Source of the DNA: Sediminicoccus rosea
GTDB lineage: Bacteria; Pseudomonadota; Alphaproteobacteria; Acetobacterales; Acetobacteraceae
Length of the DNA: 64,000 nucleotides
Direction: 5' to 3'
Assembly (NCBI RefSeq): GCF_033547095.1
Contig: NZ_CP137852.1
Span: forward strand, 737,501-801,500
Position numbers and translations under genes: made by a program. Shown here piece by piece: positions 1 through 11,935 of this stretch. The notes below the pieces were generated by a model, which did no database searches, was not told where the DNA came from, and saw only the letters and a list, made by a program, of their open reading frames with translations. Every line of letters begins with the position of its first letter. Position 1 is the first letter of the stretch.

Positions 1-1726
<1,726 letters not shown>

Positions 1727-1841
1727 CCCCAATGCAGTGTTCGCTGGCAACAGCGACACACCGCACGCAGCACCAAACCCCACTTCACCCACCCACTCAA
1801 AACCAACCAATCCAACACCACCTGAACCACAGTTTTCGGTT

Positions 1842-1967
1842 CGGTGGCCTGGTGCCTATCGCGGAGTTGAAACACCCGATCCCATCCCGAACTCGGCCGT
1901 GAAACACTCCAGCGCCCATGGTACTGCCGCTCAAGCGGCGGGAGAGTCGGTCAGCGCCAGGCCACCC
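1842..1967 (+). rRNA. rrf: 5S ribosomal RNA
   Basis: This is a 5S rRNA gene about 115 bp after the 23S. The terminal helix is visible as GGTGGCCTGG (from 1843) pairing with CCAGGCCACC (ending 1966). The internal conserved segment with GATCCCATCCCGAACTCGG lies at about 1879-1897. The ends are set from the terminal helix, so plus or minus a few bases. It is in the same orientation as the 23S and is followed by tRNA-fMet, the usual alphaproteobacterial rrn order. Confidence 0.95.
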
Positions 1968-1990
1968 AACCGAAAACTCACAATCACCAC

Positions 1991-3748
<1,758 letters not shown>

Positions 3749-3831
3749 CGGTCACAGGCTCCGACGGGTGAGGGCGAGGCAGTGTGCCTGAGGGAAGGGA
3801 TTCGACGGCAAGGGAATCACCCTGGACATCT

Positions 3832-4926
3832 CTATCCGCCCCCCCGTCGCTGGCGCCGCTCCGCATAGGCCCGGTCCGCCAGCTCCCCTAGCTGCTCGCG
3901 CAGCTCCGAGATGTACGCACCATGTCGACCACCGCTGTGATAGTCGACCGCCTGGGCATAGTATCGCAGGGCAACCCGCGGGGTATGGCCGGCGACCTCT
4001 GCCGCATCGAAGGCGGCCTCCGGCGAGCGGTTCTTGGCGGTCTCGGTGAGCCATTTCCGGGCCATCTGAGGCCCCTCCGCCACGCCTGTGAAATCCCGGT
4101 TCCGTCGCCGTACAACGCCCTCGAAACCCCGGTAGGTCAGTGGCTCACCGACCTTGCCCCACCAAAGCCAATCCTCCTCGGCAGGACCGCAAAGGTGGGG
4201 GCGCGCGAGTTCCAGGTAGTCCCGGACGATGGCGGCAACGACCGGGTGAAGGGGGTATTCCCGCCACCTCTTGTCCTTGGTCGCCGTCTCCCGAAAGCGC
4301 GCGATCATCTGCCCATTCCGGGTCATGCGGAGGTTCTCGCCCATCACCATCGACGAGATATCAGCGTGCCGCGGGCCGTAGACGTAAAGCATTGCCATGA
4401 TTGCCGCGTCGCGGAGGGCCTTCCACCGTTGGTCGCCGTCACGGTCGGTCAGTCCACGGGCATGCAGAGCCTTGGCGTGCTCCAAAAGGTCGCCGCTGTC
4501 ATGTGGGGTAAAGGGCTTGGGCTCGGTCGGGAAGAGCTCGTCCAGCGAGCGGCCGCCGGGGCGCAGGATGAAACTCGTGTCCGTCCCCGGCGCGAGGAAC
4601 GCGAGGATGGCGTGAAGGCTCATGAGATAGAGTTTGATCACCCCGTTCTTGCGCCCCATGTCGCGCATCGTGCGGACCCAGCCGGCGATACGTTCGGGCG
4701 ACGGGCGCTGGCCCGGCCCCTCAGCCGGGTCCAGCTGGCCCGACCGGTCCAGCCAAGCCAGCCAGATTCCATAGGCGCGCGCGTAGCCCTTACGGGTCCA
4801 TGGCCTCAGCCTGAGCGCCTTACCGGCATCGTCCCAGACATCGTAGGAGACGGTATTCGCCAGCTCCCAGGCGGCGCGATCAGCCTCCGGCCAGGCGGCC
4901 GGCTTGCGTCCAGCCATCCGGTTCAT
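3832..4926 (-). CDS. Tyrosine recombinase 2 (364 aa)
   Basis: This is a phage-type integrase-family protein that would cut and rejoin DNA through a tyrosine. The visible catalytic elements are the first arginine in YGPRHADIS, a degenerate second box (GPQMARKW, with Gln where His of the usual HxxR stands), and the closing GHTPRVALRYY with the nucleophilic tyrosine. An N-terminal SAM-like core-binding region precedes them. Its ATG overlaps the stop of the 612-aa recombinase by 4 bases (ATGA), so the two are translationally coupled. Because the box II histidine is replaced, activity may depend on the partner recombinase; that is inference. Confidence 0.85.
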   Translation of the reverse strand: MNRMAGRKPAAWPEADRAAWELANTVSYDVWDDAGKALRLRPWTRKGYARAYGIWLAWLDRSGQLDPAEGPGQRPSPERIAGWVRTMRDMGRKNGVIKLYLMSLHAILAFLAPGTDTSFILRPGGRSLDELFPTEPKPFTPHDSGDLLEHAKALHARGLTDRDGDQRWKALRDAAIMAMLYVYGPRHADISSMVMGENLRMTRNGQMIARFRETATKDKRWREYPLHPVVAAIVRDYLELARPHLCGPAEEDWLWWGKVGEPLTYRGFEGVVRRRNRDFTGVAEGPQMARKWLTETAKNRSPEAAFDAAEVAGHTPRVALRYYAQAVDYHSGGRHGAYISELREQLGELADRAYAERRQRRGGG

Positions 4927-6761
4927 CGGCCGCGCCCCCAGCCGCGCATCGGGCCTGGGCGCCCCTGCCGAGGAAGCGGGCTGCCCGGGCCAGGGCGCTG
5001 CGGCAGTCCGGTGGCGCGCCCCTCGGCGATGATCTCGCCCAGGCGGCGGCCTGCCTCCCAGGTGTTCATGCGGCGATAGAATTTCATCGCAGTGTCGAAG
5101 GTGGAGTGACCGAGGATCGCCCGGACATCATCGATCGCGTGCGGATCCCTCTTGAGGATTAGCGCACCCGCGATCACCCGAAAGGCGTGCGGGTTCACCC
5201 GAAAGCCCAGAACGTCGGCGATGGTCTCGGTGATCGTTGTGCCAAAAGCCTGGATGTCGCGGGGCTTGGCCGGCCCCGGTTTCCCCGGGAAGACCCACTG
5301 GCTGTTCGCGTTCGGCAGCAATGGGCGGAAATCGTCGAGATACTCCTTGAGCAGGCGGCGTGTCTCCGGGCGGATCGGCATCTGCAGCCCCTGACCGGTC
5401 TTGGAGGTGCGTGCGAAGTGGAACGAACCGCTGGCCTCCGGCGAAGCCTCCGCGGGCAGGCGAAGCTCCTGTCCGAGGCGCATCGTCGTGAGGTCCGTGA
5501 TGCGCACCGGGGCGTGCAGCTCGATCTCAACGGCGGCCGCGATGCTCGCGAGCCAGGCGGCCTCGACGGGGCGAGGCGCTTGAGTGACCTTGCCCTTGCT
5601 CCATCCGTCACGGAGGCGCCGCGCGTTGTGCATGATCTGCATCGGCAGCTTGAGAAACATGGCCAGGATGCGGGGGTCCTCCAGGCGCTCCAGAATGCGC
5701 TCGTGGCGGTCGATCAGGCCGGTGCGGCGCTCAGTGACCGCAACCTTCTTGAAGAACGCCTTGAGCTCCGCGCGCTCCTCTCCGTCGACGCCGCAGTAGT
5801 TCGCCACCGAGAAGATCGTGGCCACCATGCTCATGAGGTGGTCGTCGAACTTCTTGTCCTGGATTCCCTTGCGCGCCATGTGCCAGCTGAAGGACCGCCT
5901 GAAGACCTTGGGCGAGAGGATCACGCGCAGGCTGTTCAACTGCTCCATCGGCACGCCGGCCTGGTGTGCACCCCAGAGCAGCGCCCGGACCCCGTAGCGG
6001 CGCGTGCGGACGGTGCGGGCGCTGCGCGGCTGTTTGGGAAGAACCTTGCGGAAGGTAATCACGGGCTCGTCCTCCGGTTCGTCCTCGGACCAGATGTCGC
6101 CGGCCGTCCGGATGTCGCAGAGATAGGTCTCGACCTCCTTCTCGAGCGGCGCCGGATAGGCATCGAAGGGGAGGGACATCTGGCGCGGGTTGGGATTGGC
6201 GAGGCCCGCCTGCGGCCACCCCTCGATGGTGCGGGCGGCGCGGCGCCAGAGGCCTACCACGCGGCGCATATGGTCCGTCTGCTTGTTGCCCCCGCGAGAG
6301 ACCTCGCGCTCGAGCGCATAGGCGGCGAGGTGGTCCTGGCTGGTCTCCGCCGGAGCCACGCCCTGACGCGCCAGCCAGTTCACGAAGGCCTTGAGCCGGT
6401 CGAAGTCATGTCCCTCCTGCGGCAGGCGCTCGAGCAGGGCGACCCACGCCGGATCCTCCACAGGCGCCAGGGCCTCGCGACCCTTGAGCAGCCCAAAGCG
6501 GCGCAGGATGGCGCGGAGGTTGGACCGATAGCCGTTCAGCGTCGCCGCAGACTTGAGACCCAGTTCCGCCGGCGACGCGCGCTCCAGCAGGGCGAGCGAT
6601 TTCTGCGGGTGGAGCACCAGCGATTCGGGCGGCTGGCCCTGGAGGCGCGCCAGCGCCTGGAGGGCAGACCGCAGCTGGCGACGCCGGCTGTCAGAAAAAC
6701 CGGCATCCGTAGAAATACGGTTCAGAGCCTCAGCAATGGTGGGTAAATCACGTTTGCTCAC
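4923..6761 (-). CDS. Tyrosine recombinase 1 (612 aa)
   Basis: This is a long tyrosine recombinase. The C-terminal catalytic domain shows PVRITDLTTMRL (Arg I), NPHAFRVIAG (HxxR), and LGHSTFDTAMKFYRR (third box and nucleophile Tyr). About 380 residues precede the catalytic part, longer than most integrases; paired recombinases of about 360 and 630 aa are known from Tn554-type elements, though there the gene order differs. The GTG start at 6761 is favoured because AGGAGAG lies 8 bases upstream. It is cotranscribed with the 364-aa recombinase (4-bp overlap) and lies 120 bp after a small HTH gene. An inverted repeat at 6801-6843 sits just upstream. Confidence 0.88.
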   Translation of the reverse strand: MSKRDLPTIAEALNRISTDAGFSDSRRRQLRSALQALARLQGQPPESLVLHPQKSLALLERASPAELGLKSAATLNGYRSNLRAILRRFGLLKGREALAPVEDPAWVALLERLPQEGHDFDRLKAFVNWLARQGVAPAETSQDHLAAYALEREVSRGGNKQTDHMRRVVGLWRRAARTIEGWPQAGLANPNPRQMSLPFDAYPAPLEKEVETYLCDIRTAGDIWSEDEPEDEPVITFRKVLPKQPRSARTVRTRRYGVRALLWGAHQAGVPMEQLNSLRVILSPKVFRRSFSWHMARKGIQDKKFDDHLMSMVATIFSVANYCGVDGEERAELKAFFKKVAVTERRTGLIDRHERILERLEDPRILAMFLKLPMQIMHNARRLRDGWSKGKVTQAPRPVEAAWLASIAAAVEIELHAPVRITDLTTMRLGQELRLPAEASPEASGSFHFARTSKTGQGLQMPIRPETRRLLKEYLDDFRPLLPNANSQWVFPGKPGPAKPRDIQAFGTTITETIADVLGFRVNPHAFRVIAGALILKRDPHAIDDVRAILGHSTFDTAMKFYRRMNTWEAGRRLGEIIAEGRATGLPQRPGPGSPLPRQGRPGPMRGWGRGR

Positions 6762-6800
6762 GTTCGCTCTCCTATGTTTGAAACAGGCGGAAATTTCTCT

Positions 6801-6843
6801 GAATGGTCGACAGTGGAACTACCAAATCTACTGCCGACCATTC
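6801..6843. promoter_or_regulatory. 14-bp inverted repeat upstream of recombinase operon
   Basis: GAATGGTCGACAGT (6801-6814) and ACTGCCGACCATTC (6830-6843) are inverted with 13 of 14 positions matching and a 15-base spacer. The site lies between the HTH gene and the GTG of the 612-aa recombinase. It could be an operator for the HTH protein or a recombinase-binding core site; the sequence alone does not decide. Confidence 0.6.
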
Positions 6844-6881
6844 TGGCGTAGGGTTGTCATGCCCTTGTTCTGGAAGGGAAC

Positions 6882-7193
6882 TCATCGCCGTCCCTCCTCC
6901 CAGAGCTTGCGGACGTCCTCAGGGCGGTAGTACCGGCGGCCGCGGATGCGGATCGGGGCGAGCACACCCTTCTGCTCCCAGTTCGACAGCGTCCGGCTGC
7001 AGATCCCGAAGAGCCACGCGACGTGGCCGGGCGTGACGAGAGGCTCGGGGACGGCGCTCTCCGAAAGCGGGGGCGCCTCAGGGGCCGAGGCACCAAATTG
7101 GCGCGCTACATCCGATCGGGCTGAAGCACCCGGCTGCCGGGAAGGGCGCGTCTGAGAAGCGTTCGGAGCGCCAGAGCTGGTACGCCCCGTCAT
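6882..7193 (-). CDS. Small MerR/excisionase-type HTH protein (103 aa)
   Basis: This is a small DNA-binding protein. The first 50 residues are low-complexity and probably disordered. The C-terminal half reads LVTPGHVAWLFGICSRTLSNW, then EQKGVLAPIRIRGRRYYRPEDVRKLW. This is the winged HTH of the MerR/excisionase class: helix-turn-helix, a basic wing with RYY, then a PEDV helix. The ATG at 7193 has GGGGAG five bases upstream. It is the first gene of a same-strand set with the recombinases, so it probably acts as recombination directionality factor or as repressor of that operon; this role is inferred from position. Confidence 0.75.
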   Translation of the reverse strand: MTGRTSSGAPNASQTRPSRQPGASARSDVARQFGASAPEAPPLSESAVPEPLVTPGHVAWLFGICSRTLSNWEQKGVLAPIRIRGRRYYRPEDVRKLWEEGRR

Positions 7194-7799
7194 GGCTCCC
7201 CACTCCGGGCATTAGGCACCGACGCGGCGAACGCCTCGCGTGCCGCTTGGCGGGCGAAAGCGCGGACCAAGTCCATGAGGAGAGACGGGCTGCAGCCGCC
7301 CGGCGAAGGGGCAACGAGGTCAGGTGCGTTCGACAAAAGCGTATTGCCGGTCATGCCAGCACGCAGATCCCAGTGGCGTGGTGTCGCCCTGATCGAGCGA
7401 AGCGCCGCACAATGCGTCGCCGGCTATTCTCGGTATCTGCAAATTTGGGAAAGTAAAGCGAATCACAGAAATGCATGCCAATGCAAGGCAACTACTAGTT
7501 TACATCACGAATGGGACGAACGCCTCTGATAATAAGATAATTTATTTAAGACTATGAATTTCCTCGATTGTCATGTGGGCGGGATATAGGGAGGTAACCC
7601 ACGGTTGCTTCTGAAAAATATTCGTCATTTATTCCAATGAATGCAAAATAGCCAGCCTGGCTCATGCGCGAATCGGAGGCGCGAAGATCCCTCTCACCGC
7701 CGAACGGGCATCGGCCGCTCGGCCGCGCCCCGGTAACGAAAAAACGGCCCCGACTTTCGTCGGGGCCGTTTCGTTGGATTGGGTGCCTGGCAGGTCGTG
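7194..7799. other. Intergenic stretch in the island
   Basis: No convincing gene is seen. The part from about 7430 to 7560 is clearly AT-rich compared with the surroundings (for example ATAATAAGATAATTTATTT near 7529-7547), which suggests foreign DNA or promoter sequence. The only defined structure is the hairpin at 7743-7770. Confidence 0.5.
7739..7770 (-). terminator. Rho-independent terminator for the RHH gene
   Basis: A 12-bp perfect stem, AACGGCCCCGAC at 7743-7754 and GTCGGGGCCGTT at 7759-7770, has a TTTC loop. On the minus strand it is followed by six T (7744-7739). It lies 30 bp after the stop of the gene ending at 7800, so it terminates that minus-strand transcript. Confidence 0.85.
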
Positions 7800-8078
7800 T
7801 CAGGCCAGCGGTGGAAAGCCTCGGTGCGTGAAGAGCATGTTGACCGCCTCGACCAGGAGGTCGTGGGCGTTCTTGCGCTCCTTGGCCGCGAGGATCCTCA
7901 GCTGCTCCCATGCGTCTGGGTCCAGCCGTAGGGTCTGGCCGATCCGCCCATCGGTTGTGCTCCCCCGCAGAATTCTCGAACCGCTGCGCCGCTTGGGTGC
8001 GGGAGGCGGAGGGTCTGGGAGTTCGAGTGCCGGTTGGGGCTGATTGGCTGGTAGTGCCGGTTTCGGAGGCTTGCTCAT
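7800..8078 (-). CDS. Ribbon-helix-helix DNA-binding protein (92 aa)
   Basis: This is a small basic protein with a proline-rich N-terminus (about residues 1-30) and a C-terminal ribbon-helix-helix-like segment: GRIGQTLRLDPDAWEQLRILAAKERKN followed by AHDLLVEAVNMLF. The pattern of a short beta strand (TLRLD) and two helices matches small plasmid and island regulators, including antitoxin-like and ParG-like proteins; no partner toxin is adjacent. The start at 8078 (MSKPPK) is chosen over 8126 because the upstream residues look like untranslated sequence. A palindromic site at 8184-8199 lies upstream. Its function is likely regulatory, but the target is unknown. Confidence 0.65.
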   Translation of the reverse strand: MSKPPKPALPANQPQPALELPDPPPPAPKRRSGSRILRGSTTDGRIGQTLRLDPDAWEQLRILAAKERKNAHDLLVEAVNMLFTHRGFPPLA

Positions 8079-8183
8079 GGCAGGCCGCCATCGCCGGCGG
8101 GTGGGAAGGGGGCGAGCAGCCGGCATGCGGCCACCCGCCCCAGAGCGCGCGGCATGGCGCCGGCGCCCAGTAGTGCTGGGGTC

Positions 8184-8225
8184 ATTAGGTGATCCTAATT
8201 GTGGGGAGGTGAGCGAAATACGCTC
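8184..8225. promoter_or_regulatory. Palindromic sites upstream of the RHH gene
   Basis: Two dyads lie side by side: ATTAGG-TGAT-CCTAAT at 8184-8199 and GAGCG-AAATA-CGCTC at 8211-8225. They sit about 105-145 bp upstream of the RHH start, in an otherwise AT-rich gap. Short palindromes of this kind suit binding by a dimeric RHH repressor; this is inference. Confidence 0.4.
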
Positions 8226-8405
8226 GACGCAACTATGACATAAATTGCCATATAATTCAATTTATTAGTGATCCATTGAGCAGCGCATTGTCGGCCCGTC
8301 CTGACGACCGCCCGTCCGAGGGGGCGGTGATAGCGGACGCTGGAATCCGGCCACTGTCCCAGGATCAAAAAGTGGCCCGCAGTCGAGAAGGTCGGCTCGT
8401 CCTAG

Positions 8406-8575
8406 GTCTCGCGCATCCTGCGGCTGGCCCTGCTAGCGCCAGAGATCGTCGAGGCGATCCTGAACAGGCGGCTACCGGAGGCGCCGACCTTGTGGAGGCT
8501 AATGGCGCGGCTTCATGTGAATTGGCATTTATTGCATCGTGCCATCAAGATGTCATTGTGCGCCAAACAGCCTTT
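8406..8575 (+). pseudogene. Remnant of a second serine recombinase C-terminus
   Basis: In one frame the bases read VSRILRLALLAPEIVEAILN, then RRLPEAPTLWRLMARLHVNW. This matches the C-terminal signature of a common family of large serine recombinases (LRLAxLAPxIVEAILxGRQP followed by a W-containing end). The frame is closed upstream by TAG at 8403 and nothing of the rest of the protein is seen. It is thus a short orphan of another mobile element, in opposite orientation to the recombinase at the island's left end. It sits directly upstream of the GTPase gene. Confidence 0.55.
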
Positions 8576-8613
8576 AAGCGGATATCGCTTGGCGCATTTA
8601 CACTGGGGGACCC

Positions 8614-11526
8614 ATGCAGAAGAAATCGCCATTGCGTATCCGCCAGGACGTCGAAAGCGCGCGAGGCCGGGTTGGTCTCCTGGTCGGGGTCCTCCGCGAG
8701 AATCAGAGAGAGCGGCGATGGCGGCTGGGCGAAGAATGCGAGCGCGCCGCCGACGGTCTCTCGCGGCTGCTGGAGGAGCACGCCGTCCCCGAGGACTACA
8801 AGGTCGCGGTCATCGGCCGTTTCAAAGCCGGCAAGTCCTCCTTCGTCAATGAGCTCCTTGGCAGCCGGCTGGCCGGCGAAGACACAAATCCAGAAACCGC
8901 CGCGGTTACCACGTTCCGGGCCGGTGAGCGGATCGTCGCGAAGATCCGGCTCATCGCGAGGGAGACATGGGACGAGCTCAGGGCGCTCCATGCGAAAGAT
9001 CCAACCGATCCTGCCGCTTACAGAATCGCGAACTGGCTGAAGTTCTCCGGGAAGGATTCGAAGGCATCGGCATCCGGCCCTGTTGAGGTTTTCGACATCG
9101 GCTCGATCGAGAGAGAGCACATCCGGGCAGGCGGCCACACGCTCGTCATCGCTCTGCCGCAAGGCAACGGTGCGGAAGAGGACCGGAAAGCCGGTGCCGA
9201 ATTCCGACGTCGGATCAAGCAGTTCACGTCCAGCACGAGACCTCACCACTGTCTCGTGGAATCCATCGAAATCGAGACGCCGTCGCAAATCCTGCAGCAA
9301 GGCGTTATCCTGGTTGATACGCCCGGCCTCGACGACACCGAGCGCTTCCGCATCCATCTGACCGAGCGCGCTGTCGAGGGTGTCGACGCAGTCCTCTTCC
9401 TGACCAAATCAGGCGGTTCCTACGGCCAGGCTGAGAAGGACTTCTTGCTCCGCCTTCTGCGCAAGGGAACGGTCAAGCAGCTCATCTTCGTCGTCACACA
9501 GGTGGACCAGACCTACGAGCAGCATGTCCGCCAGGCACGGGATCAGGATGAAGACGCCGAGCCCATTTCCGTTCGGATCGCTGCGGAGCGGCGTCGCATT
9601 CGCGCGGAGATCGAGGCAACCCTGGATGAACTAGCGGGTGATGCGGGCACTGTTTCGACCCAGCGCTTTCGTGAGCAGCTCAGCGCAGTCGAAATCGCAT
9701 TCACCTCGGCAGCGAACCACCGCGACCATGCCCGCGGTGAGCGGATCGCGCACCCGATCGATCCCGCAGACCCAGGCGGCCTGAACCAGGTCAAGAGAAC
9801 GCTTTTCCGGATTCTATCTACGGAATCCCGCTTGGCCACGTCCAAGCGAGCCATTGAGCAAGGCACCCGGTCGATCCTTCAGGAGATGCTTGGCGCAATC
9901 GAAAAGCGCCGGCTTGTCGTTGATGGCATGCGGAACAGGGAGGTGGCCGAAGAAAAGCTGGCTACCTTTCGTCAGCAGTTTGAGGAGGCTGGCGTTCGCT
10001 TCACAGAGGTAACGCGGCAGGCATCGGAGGTCCTGAAGAAGCAACTCGTGACGAAAGCGGCGGTCGGTGCCGTGGTGGCGCAGCTCGCCTCGTCCGAAGC
10101 GGATAGTGTCTTGGCTGCCTACGAGACCGATGATGCAGGACGCCACTGGAAGACGCGGCGGAGTGGCCATTGGGGCTACATGTCGGACCTGCAGAACCGT
10201 GTGGCAAACCGCATCTTTCCGCGCGTGGCGGAACACCTCGAGAGCCAAACGGGCGAGTTCGCAGTCTTTATCGATACCTTCCGTGCACACCTCGGAGGCC
10301 TCTCGGACGAAGCAGCGAAGTCCATTCGCGATCTTGAAATCGGGGAGGAACTGCAACTCGACATCGCCTCCAGCCTCGAAGAGTTCCTGGAAGGTGCGCT
10401 GGAGACACAGCAGGAGTTGCTGGAGGGCGAGGAGGCCAAAATCGTCGCGCTTCTGGAGGATTTCGTCGACGAATCTGTAGAGGCAACCATCTCGGCGGCG
10501 CGGGAGCGGGTATCAGGCGTGTGGGGGCGTGGAACAACGACGGCGCAGACAGGCGAGGTCCGTACATTCTATCGAGAGGTCCGCGGCATTTTGCGGAACG
10601 CTGTTAAGGGCCATGTCGAGATACGTTTTACGGAATTCGCACAGACCCTGATCGAACAGGCGGACGCCCTGCCGGAGCGGTCCATGAGCCAAGTGAGGGC
10701 CGAAATTCAGCGCGCTTCTGCTGACATCAAGGCAGCCGCCGAGGCGACCTTCGAGGGGCAGAAGGAGATATTTATTCGTCTGGTCGCGGAGCTGAAGGAG
10801 GCGGCCGAGGCCGCATTGAGGGATGTCGAATTCCTGCTGACGGAAGACCAAGCGATTGCCTTGGACGCACCAGCTTCCCCCGTGCTGCTCTCGGCTCCGT
10901 CGGGTGGAGAAGGCGCGCCAAGTCAGACGAGTTCTGCCAGCCAGGAGAATGAAACCCGCCGGCCATTTCCTGCCACACCTGCGCCAACAGGCTCGGCTGA
11001 AGCCGGGACCGAGGATATCGTAGCTGCGATCCGGCGACAGGCGACGCGGTGTGTGGGGCGTCATATCCTGCGCAACGGGGATAAGAATTGGCCGTTTTCC
11101 CGTATCTTCGCGGCAGAATTTCTCGGCGGCGCCGCAGAGATTTGGCTGATTGACCCCTATCTGGCGCAACCCCACCAGCGCCGGAACCTGCGCGAATTCC
11201 TGGACGCCGCTGCTGCGGCAGCGAGGCCCAAGATCGTCAACATTGTGACGCGCGAGGTTTCGGATTCAGGAGCGGAAGCGGACCAGTCCTTTTACGATGC
11301 ACTGGATCGGACCTTCTTCGAGAAAGCCGGGATGAAGCTCACGCTCACCTTTGATGAGGACATCCATGACCGTTTTGTCGTGCTCGACAACGGCGTCGTC
11401 TTCAAGCTGGGCCGCGGTCTTGACCTTTATAAGCCGGTGGCCGGTCTGGCGGGGCGCGACCCGGCGCTGCGACAGACCCGCGCCTGCGAAATCGACGTGT
11501 TCGCGCCCGGCGATCGCGAGGGCTGA
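8614..11526 (+). CDS. Dynamin-like GTPase with C-terminal MITD1-C-like domain (970 aa)
   Basis: This is a large GTPase of the dynamin/YjdA-like class. Residues 64-76 hold the P loop (VAVIGRFKAGKSS), 235-239 DTPGL (G3) and 295-298 TQVD (G4). A long helical middle follows (about 400-780). The last 130-170 residues read as a MIT_C/MITD1-C (PLD-fold) domain: EIWLIDPYLAQPHQRRNLREF, then IHDRFVVLDNG, then KLGRGLDLYKP and RACEIDVF. In human MITD1 the matching segments have WIEDPYI, IHDREIRFNNG, IGRGLDYFKKP and TTVDIF (from memory). No signal peptide is seen; it is likely cytoplasmic or membrane-associated. GGGG lies just upstream of the ATG. It converges on the methyltransferase gene with about 85 bp between. 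A conflict or defence role is inferred from the neighbours. Confidence 0.82.
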   Translation: MQKKSPLRIRQDVESARGRVGLLVGVLRENQRERRWRLGEECERAADGLSRLLEEHAVPEDYKVAVIGRFKAGKSSFVNELLGSRLAGEDTNPETAAVTTFRAGERIVAKIRLIARETWDELRALHAKDPTDPAAYRIANWLKFSGKDSKASASGPVEVFDIGSIEREHIRAGGHTLVIALPQGNGAEEDRKAGAEFRRRIKQFTSSTRPHHCLVESIEIETPSQILQQGVILVDTPGLDDTERFRIHLTERAVEGVDAVLFLTKSGGSYGQAEKDFLLRLLRKGTVKQLIFVVTQVDQTYEQHVRQARDQDEDAEPISVRIAAERRRIRAEIEATLDELAGDAGTVSTQRFREQLSAVEIAFTSAANHRDHARGERIAHPIDPADPGGLNQVKRTLFRILSTESRLATSKRAIEQGTRSILQEMLGAIEKRRLVVDGMRNREVAEEKLATFRQQFEEAGVRFTEVTRQASEVLKKQLVTKAAVGAVVAQLASSEADSVLAAYETDDAGRHWKTRRSGHWGYMSDLQNRVANRIFPRVAEHLESQTGEFAVFIDTFRAHLGGLSDEAAKSIRDLEIGEELQLDIASSLEEFLEGALETQQELLEGEEAKIVALLEDFVDESVEATISAARERVSGVWGRGTTTAQTGEVRTFYREVRGILRNAVKGHVEIRFTEFAQTLIEQADALPERSMSQVRAEIQRASADIKAAAEATFEGQKEIFIRLVAELKEAAEAALRDVEFLLTEDQAIALDAPASPVLLSAPSGGEGAPSQTSSASQENETRRPFPATPAPTGSAEAGTEDIVAAIRRQATRCVGRHILRNGDKNWPFSRIFAAEFLGGAAEIWLIDPYLAQPHQRRNLREFLDAAAAAARPKIVNIVTREVSDSGAEADQSFYDALDRTFFEKAGMKLTLTFDEDIHDRFVVLDNGVVFKLGRGLDLYKPVAGLAGRDPALRQTRACEIDVFAPGDREG

Positions 11527-11611
11527 ACAGCACTTCGTAGGCGCGGCCGGCGATCCTGATGGGCAGCGCGGCCCCCATTTCGGCTGAACGGTTGGGGGAA
11601 CCGCGCAGGGC

Positions 11612-11909
11612 CTATGTTGAAGCCGCGGGCGGTGCCTCATCCGTCATCCCCCGGAACGCGCCCGGCCAGCCGCCGTGCTCCTCGATGATCTGGTCGATCT
11701 TCGGCATCAGTTCGGCTGTTCGGGTCAGCGCCAGGATGATGCGGCGGTAGTGGAGGATGTCTTGGTCCGTGAGGAGGCGGCCGGGATTGGCTTTCTTGCC
11801 GGATTTCTTGGTAGCGCGGTCCTTCAACCATTTCTGCGCGGGTTGATAGCCGCCGATGTGGAAGTTCCAGGCGAGCTCGGGGACGGTCTCGAACCAGCGC
11901 GTGCCGCTG
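11612..11909 (-). pseudogene. 3' part of the IS-split DNA methyltransferase gene
   Basis: These bases encode the last 97 residues of the methyltransferase whose main part lies at 13147-16419. The reading starts GTRWFETVPELAWNFHIGGY, then QPAQKWLKDR, a motif typical of the C-terminus of type ISP-like restriction-modification enzymes (FHIGGYQ...KWLKDR). Joining 13150 to 11905 after removing the IS and one copy of the 4-bp duplication gives RVYIS-GTRWFET in one frame with no lost base. The fragment has no start codon or ribosome site of its own: the open frame seen from 11935 begins in IS sequence. Confidence 0.9.
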
Positions 11910-11935
11910 TGACGTGCCCCCCTTGATGTATCCAC

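Noticed and set aside
7552-8091. Minus-strand frame of 179 codons overlapping the RHH gene
   Set aside because: It crosses the terminator hairpin and the RHH gene in another frame, and shows no domain or ribosome site.
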